Under the pieces are notes generated by a model that made no database searches, was not told where the DNA came from, and saw only the letters and a program-made list of their open reading frames with translations. Shown here piece by piece: positions 25,816-33,781 of a DNA stretch of 37,009 nt (positions within the stretch are counted from its first letter, which is position 1; each line of letters begins with the position of its first letter). Origin of the DNA: Gammaproteobacteria bacterium (GTDB taxonomy: Bacteria; Pseudomonadota; Gammaproteobacteria; Pseudomonadales; Halieaceae); NCBI GenBank assembly GCA_009937065.1, contig JAACDF010000185.1, forward strand, positions 1-37,009, given 5' to 3'. Position numbers and translations under genes: made by a program.

Positions 25816-27293
25816 TGGCGATCAACGTTGTTTGGTTTAAACGCGACTTGCGATTCGCGGATCATGCGCCACTTGAGCTCGCGCTAGAGCTACCCGAACC
25901 CACTCTGATGGTGTATCTCATTGAGCCGAAGCTGCTTCGAAACCCACATTATCGCGGTCGTCATTGGCAATTCATTAGTCAGTCACTCGAGGACCTCCAG
26001 CGCACTGCACAGGCTTTAGGTCATCGTATCGAAGTGCTCGAGGGCGATGCCGTTGAGATCTTTGATGAAGTTCATCTGAGACTGGGGATAACACGGTTGC
26101 TGTCGTACGAGGAAACGGGCCTCGACATCACCTTTCAGCGAGACCAAGACGTTTCGAGGTTTTGCCAAACATCAGGTATCGAGTGGCGCGAATTCCAAAC
26201 CAACGGGGTAGAGAGAGGCCGACGGGATAGAAAAGGCTGGAATCGATCATGGCATCAGTTCATGACCAGTGAGGTTCATGAGGTTAAGCTCGCCTCACTA
26301 AAGTCCATCAGTAGCGGAGAGTCAGAGCAACTCGATGGACTGCGCAGCAGCAAGCACCTCCAATGGATTAAACACAGTAGCGACATGCAGACCGGCGGAC
26401 CCGTACAGGCGAAACAGGTGCTCACTAGCTTTCTCACTGACCGCGGCTGGGGCTATCAAAAATTCATCTCCAAACCCGAGCAAAGTCGAAGACATTGCTC
26501 TCGACTTTCCCCCTATCTCGCATGGGGAAATCTGAGTATGCGGCAGGCGCACCAAGCCCTCATGCAACAGGAAAAAAAGCAGGGCTGGGGGCGTGCAATG
26601 AGTGCTTTCGAGTCACGGCTCCACTGGCACTGTCACTTTATCCAGAAATTCGAGATGGAGTGCCGGATGGAGTTTGAAGACATCAACAGAGGCTACGCTG
26701 CGCAGCCACGAGGTCACGATGCGGACCTCGTGACTGCCTGGAAAGACGGCATGACTGGATATCCCTTGATCGATGCGACCATGCGCGCACTCAAGGCCAC
26801 CGGCTATGCCAACTTTAGGTCACGAGCCATGTTGGTGAGTTTTCTCACCCACCACCTCTGGCAGGACTGGCGGGCCGGAGTGACCCACTTGGGCTCACTT
26901 TTTTTGGACTTTGAGCCCGGTATTCACTATCCGCAAATGCAAATGCAGGCGGGCGTCACCGGCATCAATACGATACGGATCTACAACCCCATCAAACAGT
27001 CTTTAGACCACGATCCAAACGGTGAATTCATCCGTGAATGGGTGCCAGAACTTAAGGACTTACCGACACCTCTGGTCCACCAACCATGGCTTATGTCGCC
27101 CATCGAGCGAGTGCTTCAGCCCATCGACTACCCGGAGCCGATTGTTGACCTAAAGGAATCCTATAGGCGCGCCCGCGATACCCTGTGGAAATTAAAAACC
27201 GATCCAATGGTTGCGCGAGAAAGAGAGCGTATACTCAATCAACACGTTGAGCGACGTTACCAGAAACGCTTCGAGGAAAACGAAGCGAGTTAA
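25815..27293 (+). CDS. divergent photolyase/cryptochrome
   Basis: A 492-residue flavoprotein of the photolyase/cryptochrome family. The N-terminal alpha/beta domain opens [20 protein letters not shown]. The FAD domain has [44 protein letters not shown] at about residues 313-356 and [26 protein letters not shown] further on. The start is GTG at 25815, overlapping the cho stop. Where E. coli photolyase has NNGGWQWAASTG, with the proximal tryptophans W382/W384, this protein reads [13 protein letters not shown], so the usual electron chain and lesion-stacking residue are altered. It is likely a repair enzyme given coupling to cho, but a sensor role is possible. Confidence 0.87.
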   Translation: MAINVVWFKRDLRFADHAPLELALELPEPTLMVYLIEPKLLRNPHYRGRHWQFISQSLEDLQRTAQALGHRIEVLEGDAVEIFDEVHLRLGITRLLSYEETGLDITFQRDQDVSRFCQTSGIEWREFQTNGVERGRRDRKGWNRSWHQFMTSEVHEVKLASLKSISSGESEQLDGLRSSKHLQWIKHSSDMQTGGPVQAKQVLTSFLTDRGWGYQKFISKPEQSRRHCSRLSPYLAWGNLSMRQAHQALMQQEKKQGWGRAMSAFESRLHWHCHFIQKFEMECRMEFEDINRGYAAQPRGHDADLVTAWKDGMTGYPLIDATMRALKATGYANFRSRAMLVSFLTHHLWQDWRAGVTHLGSLFLDFEPGIHYPQMQMQAGVTGINTIRIYNPIKQSLDHDPNGEFIREWVPELKDLPTPLVHQPWLMSPIERVLQPIDYPEPIVDLKESYRRARDTLWKLKTDPMVARERERILNQHVERRYQKRFEENEAS

Positions 27294-27384
27294 CTCACTC
27301 GGCCAACAAGAAAGATGGCTCTATGGGTTGCCGTTTCGTAGCGCAACTCTGGCCGGGGGGGGTCGTTCACGACTCGGATTAAAC

Positions 27385-28512
27385 ATGCGCGTATTGATCG
27401 TTATCGTTAGCTTGGTTGTCGTTTTACCCTTGGCCAGCTTGGCGTGGCTATCCTCACAAGTAACAGCCCAATCGATACTCGATGGTATCTCCGAGGCCAT
27501 GAAGGAAGAGGGGCTTCAGATGTCGCACGATAATCAGTCATCACTCGGCATCTTTCCCAACGCATTCCTCGAGGTCAGTCAGATATCGGTAATTATCCCT
27601 GCATCCGATCAAGCCCCCGAGGTATCCATCGATCTCTCGGGCCTGCGTTTTGACGCTTCTCTCTTCTCCCTATTAAGTAGTCCCAGGGGGAATCTCAGTG
27701 TAAGAGGCCTTAAAGTCGATAGCATTGACCTCTCCAACCTGACCAGCGCCGTGGTTATCGAAGATACGGTGACTCTGCCCAACCTTTCCGCAGAACTTTG
27801 GAAGGGTGCGCTCAATGGCAAGGTTGTGATCGACAGCGGCAGCGATAACGTGGTGATCAGAACCGAGGGCATTTTGGAGAATGCAGATGCATCCGACGTT
27901 TTCATGTCGTTGGCAGACATGGATCTGTTGACCGGCACATTGTCACTCAACTGGAACCTGGAGATTATTCCGCCTGAGAGCGATAACGGTATTGCTGAGC
28001 TGACGGGTAAACTCAATGTGTCGAGCGAAACCATGACACTCGAGTCGATCGATCTAGAGGGCTCGATCTGCAGCACCGTTGCACTCGCTGAGGGTCGACG
28101 ACCCTCGAGTCCCCTCTCCGGAAATACGATTTTCACTCGCTTTGATGCATCACAAACGCTCGCGGGCACCGAAATTACCATTGATGAATTAACACTAGTG
28201 ACCAGCGCAATGACCCTAAACGGCAAAGGCGTATTGGATCGCGCCAGCACCGCCTTCACCGCAGAAGCCGTGGCCAGCCTCGACGCCACAAGCATGAACC
28301 AACGCAGCGACTGTCGTATCAGTTCGAGCATTGCTAACATCCAATGGCCAGTCAGATGCAAGGGGCGGACCGACGCAGGCAATGCGCGTTCGTGGTGTCA
28401 GGTCGACGTCTCCTCCATTGTCGAGCAAACACTCAAAGGTCGCATCAAGGACAAGCTAAAACTCGATGATGACTCTAATCTCATTCAGTCACTGCTCAAG
28501 CGGATACGGTAA
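27385..28512 (+). CDS. AsmA-like envelope protein
   Basis: A 375-residue protein with an uncleaved-looking N-terminal signal anchor (MRVLIVIVSLVVVLPLASLAWL) and a long periplasmic region of repeated beta-strands (for example IDLSGLRFDASLF and NLSVRGLKVDSIDLSNL), typical of AsmA-type proteins implicated in envelope lipid transport or assembly. It is much shorter than AsmA of E. coli. I use the ATG at 27385; upstream in-frame starts would overlap the photolyase gene and precede the anchor with unrelated residues. The stop is two bases before selO. Confidence 0.75.
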   Translation: MRVLIVIVSLVVVLPLASLAWLSSQVTAQSILDGISEAMKEEGLQMSHDNQSSLGIFPNAFLEVSQISVIIPASDQAPEVSIDLSGLRFDASLFSLLSSPRGNLSVRGLKVDSIDLSNLTSAVVIEDTVTLPNLSAELWKGALNGKVVIDSGSDNVVIRTEGILENADASDVFMSLADMDLLTGTLSLNWNLEIIPPESDNGIAELTGKLNVSSETMTLESIDLEGSICSTVALAEGRRPSSPLSGNTIFTRFDASQTLAGTEITIDELTLVTSAMTLNGKGVLDRASTAFTAEAVASLDATSMNQRSDCRISSSIANIQWPVRCKGRTDAGNARSWCQVDVSSIVEQTLKGRIKDKLKLDDDSNLIQSLLKRIR

Positions 28513-28514
28513 CG

Positions 28515-30005
28515 ATGTCTAACCCTCAATGGCAGCATTCCTATCAGGCACTCGGTAGCCGCTATACCGGGCCCGCAAATCCTGATCCCGCCAGTTCGCC
28601 CGAGTGGATGGGATGGAATGAAGCGCTTGCCGAACAGCTAAAGTGGCCGCACAACCTAAGAAAGACGGACGATGCGTTGGCCGCCTTTACCGGGCAAAGC
28701 ACTCTGGAAGGCACAAGGCCAAGTGCATCGGTTTACGCAGGCCATCAATTTGGTCAATACAATCCGCAACTCGGGGATGGCAGAGCCATCTTGCTCGGAG
28801 AGTGGAGCGCTAGTCCATCAGAACTCTATGACATACAGCTTAAAGGTGCGGGCCAAACACCCTACTCCCGAGGAGGCGATGGTAAGTCGCCCGTGGGACC
28901 CGTCGTGCGAGAGTATCTTGTCTCAGAGGCCATGCATCACCTGGGCGTACCCACAACTCGGGCATTGGCTGCGATTGCCACGGGTGACCGAGTATTTCGC
29001 AGTGATGTAGAGCCGGGCGCTGTCATGGTGCGTGTTGCCAAAAGCCATTTGCGCTTCGGAAGTATTCAGTATTTCGCAATGACACGTGAGGGCGATGGTC
29101 TCGAAGAGCTCGTGGATTATGCAGCAGAGCGCCATTTCGCTGAGGTTCTTAGCGCGAAGAGCGCTGAATCTACCGCCGCAAAAGCGGAGGTGCTACTCGA
29201 GGAGACCGTGAAGCGGATTGCATCACTCGTCGCGCATTGGCAGAGCCTTGGTTTCGTCCACGGTGTAATGAACACCGACAACATGTTGCTCTCCGGCGAA
29301 ACCATTGACTACGGGCCTTGTGCCTTCGTAGACACCTTCAAAGCCGATGCCATGTTCAGCGCGATAGACAGTCAGGGGCGCTATCGACTGTCCAATCAAC
29401 CGGGCATTGCCCATTGGAACACCAGTGTTCTGGCGTCCTGTCTGCTCAAGGTCTTAAACCCAAGCGAGGATCGCGCCGTTGCTTACGCACAATCGGTGAT
29501 CGACGAATTTCCGCGTTGGTACAGCGATGCCTTTAAAACACGCATTGCCGCGAAACTGGGTCTAGACAGTTTTAGGCCTGAGGACACTGAACTTCACGAC
29601 GGCTTCCTCAAGACATTAGAAGAGGATCAACTCGACCTGTCACTCGCCTACCGGTGGCTGACTCACCAAGCGCTAGAGGACAGCGGCCACACGCCTATCG
29701 GAGACTTATTTATCCCCAGTGATGCACTACTCGACTGGCGGTCTGCCTGGGAGCGGCGAAGAGCAAGCAATAAAGCGGACTCGCAAGCCACCGCTGCATC
29801 AATGAGTCAGGCTAATCCCGTGGTGATTCCGAGAAACCACCATGTCGCCGCCGCCATTGCAGATGCTGAGGTGCAAGACTACGAGTTCTTAAAAGCGGCT
29901 TTTGGCCGCTGGAAGGCCCCTTTTGAGTGGCAAGACAGCGACCGACTCTGGGCCGCTTCACCGACGCCAACCGAACGCGTTACGCGAACATTCTGCGGCA
30001 CATAA
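28515..30005 (+). CDS. selO: SelO/YdiU protein adenylyltransferase
   Basis: A 496-residue pseudokinase-fold enzyme that transfers AMP from ATP to Ser/Thr/Tyr residues of proteins and is linked to redox stress. Diagnostic stretches are YAGHQFGQYNPQLGDGRAILLGE, QLKGAGQTPYSRGGDGKSPVGPVVREYLVSEAMHHL, HGVMNTDNMLLSG and DTFKADAMFSAIDSQGRYRLSNQPGIAHWN. The C-terminus ends TFCGT, with an ordinary cysteine where eukaryotic SelO carries selenocysteine. The gene starts two bases after the AsmA-like gene, so they are coexpressed. Confidence 0.95.
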   Translation: MSNPQWQHSYQALGSRYTGPANPDPASSPEWMGWNEALAEQLKWPHNLRKTDDALAAFTGQSTLEGTRPSASVYAGHQFGQYNPQLGDGRAILLGEWSASPSELYDIQLKGAGQTPYSRGGDGKSPVGPVVREYLVSEAMHHLGVPTTRALAAIATGDRVFRSDVEPGAVMVRVAKSHLRFGSIQYFAMTREGDGLEELVDYAAERHFAEVLSAKSAESTAAKAEVLLEETVKRIASLVAHWQSLGFVHGVMNTDNMLLSGETIDYGPCAFVDTFKADAMFSAIDSQGRYRLSNQPGIAHWNTSVLASCLLKVLNPSEDRAVAYAQSVIDEFPRWYSDAFKTRIAAKLGLDSFRPEDTELHDGFLKTLEEDQLDLSLAYRWLTHQALEDSGHTPIGDLFIPSDALLDWRSAWERRRASNKADSQATAASMSQANPVVIPRNHHVAAAIADAEVQDYEFLKAAFGRWKAPFEWQDSDRLWAASPTPTERVTRTFCGT

Positions 30006-30054
30006 TGCGCACTGTTTACTGAGCGTGTCCGTGGCTCAACCGTGTGCGGGGCTG

Positions 30055-30060
30055 TATAAT
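30055..30060 (+). promoter_or_regulatory. consensus -10 box before the pyrD-pyrK fusion
   Basis: A perfect TATAAT preceded by TG. The -35 region is weak (TGGCTC at 30032-30037). Transcription would start near 30067. That leaves only eight bases before the ATG at 30075 but about 20 before the GTG at 30087, which favours the GTG start. Confidence 0.55.
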
Positions 30061-30086
30061 TAGCCGTCGCAAATATGGAGAGTCGG

Positions 30087-31718
30087 GTGAAAACAGAGTT
30101 TCTCGGGAAAACAGTCAGCGGTCCTTTCACGATTCCCTCTGGAATTGTCTCGACAGCTCCCAGCATTATTCAGCGAATCTTTGACGACCTCCCTGAAATC
30201 GGCGTAATCACCACCAAAAGTGTGGGTCCAGTCCCGCGCGCAGGTAATCGGGAGCCTGTCTACAGCCAGTATGCTCCCGGCTGCTTCGTCAACGCGGTTG
30301 GACTGACCAATCCGGGTGCCGAAGAAGCTCGAAAGGGGTTTGAGTCGCTGACAATTCCTGAAGATCGCTTCCTCCTCGTCTCCATTTTTGGCGGCAGTAT
30401 CGATGAGTTTGTTGAGGTCGCAAAAATTCTGGCGCCTGTCGCTGACGGTCTGGAACTCAACCTATCGTGCCCGCACGCGCAGGGCTATGGCATGGCGATG
30501 GGTCAGGACCCTGAGATGGTCAAGGCGATCGTGAGCGCGGTCAAAGCAGCCGTTGACGTTCCCGTGATTCCAAAACTGACTCCCAACGTAGATCGCATCG
30601 AGGATATTGGCCTTGCGGCCCTCGAGGCGGGTGCCGACGGACTCTGCGCCATTAACACCGTGGGGCCCGGCTACACAGAAAGTCATGGGCACCCTGTACT
30701 CAGCAACGGAATGGGCGGCATGTCCGGTAGCGGAGTTCTACCCACAGCCCTCAAGTGCATTCGCGCACTCAAAACCATCACTGACAAGCCCATTATCGGC
30801 TGTGGTGGCCTGTCGACTGCGGATGATTGCCGCGCAGCAATCAGCGCAGGCGCATCAATCATTGGTGTTGGTTCGGCCCTGACCGGGATGGACACGGAAG
30901 ATATGAACACCTACTTCCGCCAGCTTCAAACCGATCTCAATAAGGGGACTAACAAGGCAAAGGCGGGTCTAAACCTCGACCTTGATATGGACTTTGCGCC
31001 CTACAAAGTGGTTGCCAATGACCCCGTCTGTGACGACATCACGGTGGTGACACTTGACGGCAATATCAACATCCAAGCGGGCGAGTATGTGTTTGTATGG
31101 ATTCCCGGAGTGGGCGAGAAGCCGTTTTCCTGCCTCACTGATTCGCCCTTACGGCTCGCAGTCATTGATGTGGGGCAGTTCACTAGCGCCTGCTACCAGC
31201 TGAAGCCCGGCGATGAGGTCTACATTCGAGGCCCGCATGGCGCTCCGGTCATGCCTAAAGATGAGGCCAATATCATCTGTGTTGCTGGCGGTACCGGTTT
31301 GGCCGCTGTGTATCAGGTAGCGCGCGACTTTGGGTCCAACGACACGCCAGCCCAGATCTTTGCGGGCGCACGCAGTGCGGATCGCTTGTACTTTATGGAA
31401 GAGTGCAAGGATATCGCCGAGGTGCATATCGCAACGGATGACGGCAGCGCCGGCTTTAATGGTCGGGTGACGGATGCGCTCCGTGACTACCTTGAGACTC
31501 TCGATGCCAATACATTGGCACGAACCGAGTTCTATAACTGTGGGCCAGAGCCCATGATCCATGCGGCTGAAGCGGTACAGCGTGAGTTTGTCGAGAGTTC
31601 ACAGATGTTCAGTGCAATCGACTACACCACAAAATGTGGCGTTGGTATTTGCGGCGCATGCGCATCGCCTGATGGGCGCCGGATTTGTGTTGACGGGCCT
31701 TTCATCAACACGCAGTAG
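30087..31718 (+). CDS. single-chain dihydroorotate dehydrogenase fusion (PyrDB domain plus PyrK domain)
   Basis: A 543-residue two-part protein. Residues about 1-290 are a class 1B dihydroorotate-dehydrogenase-like FMN barrel: TTKSVGPVPRAGN, FVNAVGLTNPG, the active-site loop ELNLSCPHAQGYG with catalytic cysteine, KLTPNV, AINTVGPG and GVGSALTGMD. Residues about 300-543 are a PyrK-type FAD/NAD(P) and 2Fe-2S electron-transfer unit: GEKPFSCL, CVAGGTGLAAVYQVARD and CGVGICGACASPDGRRIC. I start at the GTG (MKTEFLGKTVSG), with GGAGAG upstream; an ATG at 30075 is the alternative. CPH in place of CPN in the loop also occurs in dihydropyrimidine dehydrogenase, so the substrate is not certain. Confidence 0.9.
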   Translation: MKTEFLGKTVSGPFTIPSGIVSTAPSIIQRIFDDLPEIGVITTKSVGPVPRAGNREPVYSQYAPGCFVNAVGLTNPGAEEARKGFESLTIPEDRFLLVSIFGGSIDEFVEVAKILAPVADGLELNLSCPHAQGYGMAMGQDPEMVKAIVSAVKAAVDVPVIPKLTPNVDRIEDIGLAALEAGADGLCAINTVGPGYTESHGHPVLSNGMGGMSGSGVLPTALKCIRALKTITDKPIIGCGGLSTADDCRAAISAGASIIGVGSALTGMDTEDMNTYFRQLQTDLNKGTNKAKAGLNLDLDMDFAPYKVVANDPVCDDITVVTLDGNINIQAGEYVFVWIPGVGEKPFSCLTDSPLRLAVIDVGQFTSACYQLKPGDEVYIRGPHGAPVMPKDEANIICVAGGTGLAAVYQVARDFGSNDTPAQIFAGARSADRLYFMEECKDIAEVHIATDDGSAGFNGRVTDALRDYLETLDANTLARTEFYNCGPEPMIHAAEAVQREFVESSQMFSAIDYTTKCGVGICGACASPDGRRICVDGPFINTQ

Positions 31719-31756
31719 ATGTGTCAACCTGATCAATAACAATAAGCGAGGTAATT

Positions 31757-32617
31757 ATGGGACCTAAACTGGTTATTACATCGATCATCATCACCGCGGT
31801 TGTATTTGCTGTCGCGTGGATGGGTGATCAGACAGGCTCCACGCTATACGGACTGCCACTCATGACAGCAATGGCACTGGGTATCTTTGCTGTTCAGTGG
31901 GTTGGACTTATTCACGCGCGACTCTTTGAGACCGAGCACTACTTTGATCTTGTTGGCAGTCTCACCTATATCACCGTGACGCTGTTCGCTGTGCAACAGG
32001 CCGCTGACATGGGCTTGCGCCAACAAATTATTGCTGGAGTGGTCATTGTTTGGGCAGCGCGACTTGGGCCCTTCTTATTTAGGCGCATTCAAAAAGCTGG
32101 CGAAGACCGACGTTTTCGCAAGATTAAACTGTCGACCCCCCGATTCCTGCTCACTTGGACACTCCAGGGCACATGGGTATTCCTCACCGCTGGTGCAGCC
32201 CTGGCAGCCATCATGACGCCCAACGTAGCCCCACTAGGTACACTATTTTATGTGGGTGCCGTCATGTGGGTTCTGGGCTTTGCTATCGAAGTCATCGCAG
32301 ACAATCAGAAAAGCGCCTTCAAGGCGGATGCGGCAAATGAAAACAAATTCATCACAACCGGTATCTGGGCGAGAGCGCAGCATCCAAACTACTTCGGCGA
32401 AATTTTGCTGTGGGCGGGTGTCGCGGTCATGGCCCTGCCCTCGCTCAGCGGCAGCGCGATGATTTTCCTGATCTCGCCAGTCTTTGTCGCCGTTTTACTC
32501 ACTCGAATCAGCGGTGTTCCACTCCTGCGAAAGACCGCAGGTGAACGTTGGGGAGAAGACCCTGAGTACCAGGCCTATTTGAAAAATACGCCCTTGCTAA
32601 TCCCCCGAATTTTCTGA
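31757..32617 (+). CDS. DUF1295 (steroid 5-alpha-reductase-like) membrane protein
   Basis: A 286-residue integral membrane protein with about seven hydrophobic helices. The family signature lies in the C-terminal half: FAIEVIADNQKSAFKADAANENKFITTGIWARAQHPNYFGEILLWAG (about residues 175-222). Members resemble steroid 5-alpha reductases and isoprenylcysteine methyltransferases; the substrate of this branch is unknown. It follows the PyrD-PyrK fusion by 38 bases and is probably cotranscribed. A strong terminator lies 34 bases after the stop. Confidence 0.88.
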   Translation: MGPKLVITSIIITAVVFAVAWMGDQTGSTLYGLPLMTAMALGIFAVQWVGLIHARLFETEHYFDLVGSLTYITVTLFAVQQAADMGLRQQIIAGVVIVWAARLGPFLFRRIQKAGEDRRFRKIKLSTPRFLLTWTLQGTWVFLTAGAALAAIMTPNVAPLGTLFYVGAVMWVLGFAIEVIADNQKSAFKADAANENKFITTGIWARAQHPNYFGEILLWAGVAVMALPSLSGSAMIFLISPVFVAVLLTRISGVPLLRKTAGERWGEDPEYQAYLKNTPLLIPRIF

Positions 32618-32650
32618 TTGGTAGTACGCTGCCGAGTGTGAAAAGCGCAT

Positions 32651-32678
32651 AAAAAAGCCGGCACAAGCCGGCTTTTTT
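32651..32678. terminator. bidirectional rho-independent terminator
   Basis: A 12-bp perfect dyad made of six A/T pairs and GCCGGC on each arm, with a four-base loop (acaa). T-runs occur on both strands, so it can end transcripts from the DUF1295 gene (plus) and from the convergent nitronate-monooxygenase-family gene (minus). Confidence 0.93.
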
Positions 32679-32708
32679 ATCTTTATTAAGTCTCGCGACG
32701 CTTGCACC

Positions 32709-33653
32709 TCAAGCGTAGGAGGCGTTGAGTTGAGACAGACAGGAATGAAACCCTGCCATCGTCGATTCAACTACCTCTGCGGCGGTTCTCGCCTCGTTAA
32801 TGCGTCCCATGACCTGTCCTGTTAGCGGTATCGCGGCCTCGAGATCACCACCGAAGTAAAGGTCTAGGATATTCGCCATGTGTTCAAAGGGCTGGAACTG
32901 ACCTAGGAGTTCGAGTTCACCCGTGCGCTCGGTGCGCATGGCTCGAAGCGCAGGACGACCCTGTTGGTTCAAGAAAACGGTGTCGGTCTCCTTGCCCTCG
33001 TAAATAGCATTTTTCCAGTTCTGATGAACCGGCGAATCAGAACAGCTCAACATTGCTGTGCCTAACTGAACGCCCTCCGCACCCATGGCAAACGCCGCCG
33101 CCATTGTCGGTCCATCACAGATACCACCTGCGGCAATGATCGGCACATCCGTGCGCTCTCTGATGAGGGGCAACAACACCATCGTCGAAACAGGCCGCGG
33201 GTTTTTAAAACCACCGCCCTCACCGCCTTCCACTACAAGGCCATCCACACCTGCATCTAACGCTTTGAGCGCCATATCGAGGGTAGGTACGACGTGGAAG
33301 ACTTTGATGCCGGCCTCCTGAAAGACCTTTGTGCACAGATCAGGGCTACCCGAGGATGTGGTGACAAACTTGATGCCTTGTTCGATGACGAAATCGATCA
33401 CGTTCGTCCCTTTAACAAACGCGAGCGCCACGTTCATACCAAAGGGCTTGTCTGTCAGCTCATGCATTTTGCGCACTTCTTCCTGAATCGCATCGAATTC
33501 ACCCGAGGATGTTTCTATGATGCCCATGGCACCGGAGTTCGATACGGCTGACGCGAGCTGTGCTCTGGCAATCCAACCCATTGGTGCCTGCAAAATGGGA
33601 TAATCCACTCCGGTCATTTCGGTTACGCGGTTGGTAATAGGCTTTGGATCCAC
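32709..33653 (-). CDS. nitronate monooxygenase-family flavoprotein
   Basis: A 314-residue TIM-barrel FMN protein. It opens MDPKPITNRVTEMTGVDYPILQAPMGWIA and has LVVEGGEGGGFKNPRP, IIAAGGICDG (FMN phosphate loop) and GAEGVQLGTAMLSCSDSPVH. In characterised nitronate monooxygenases and FabK enoyl reductases the glycine-rich loop ends in a catalytic histidine (EAGGH); here that position is phenylalanine (EGGGF). It therefore belongs to a common but uncharacterised branch and may not oxidise nitronates. The start is GTG at 33651-33653, with GAGGT upstream. Confidence 0.87.
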   Translation of the reverse strand: MDPKPITNRVTEMTGVDYPILQAPMGWIARAQLASAVSNSGAMGIIETSSGEFDAIQEEVRKMHELTDKPFGMNVALAFVKGTNVIDFVIEQGIKFVTTSSGSPDLCTKVFQEAGIKVFHVVPTLDMALKALDAGVDGLVVEGGEGGGFKNPRPVSTMVLLPLIRERTDVPIIAAGGICDGPTMAAAFAMGAEGVQLGTAMLSCSDSPVHQNWKNAIYEGKETDTVFLNQQGRPALRAMRTERTGELELLGQFQPFEHMANILDLYFGGDLEAAIPLTGQVMGRINEARTAAEVVESTMAGFHSCLSQLNASYA

Positions 33654-33781
33654 ATCTACCTCTTATTCTTGTAAAGCGTTGGCCGAGCCAACATACCGGA
33701 CCGGTAGTCGCGGTCAAGCAAATAGCGATAAGCTGTCACATAGCGCGTAAATACTCCGCGCTTTGATTTAGGAAACACATA

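Noticed and set aside
27609-28382. A 257-codon open frame on the minus strand
   Set aside because: Antisense to the AsmA-like gene; serine- and arginine-rich composition typical of a shadow frame.
28515-30005. Selenocysteine in SelO
   Set aside because: The C-terminal motif uses an ordinary cysteine codon followed by a normal stop; there is no in-frame UGA to recode.
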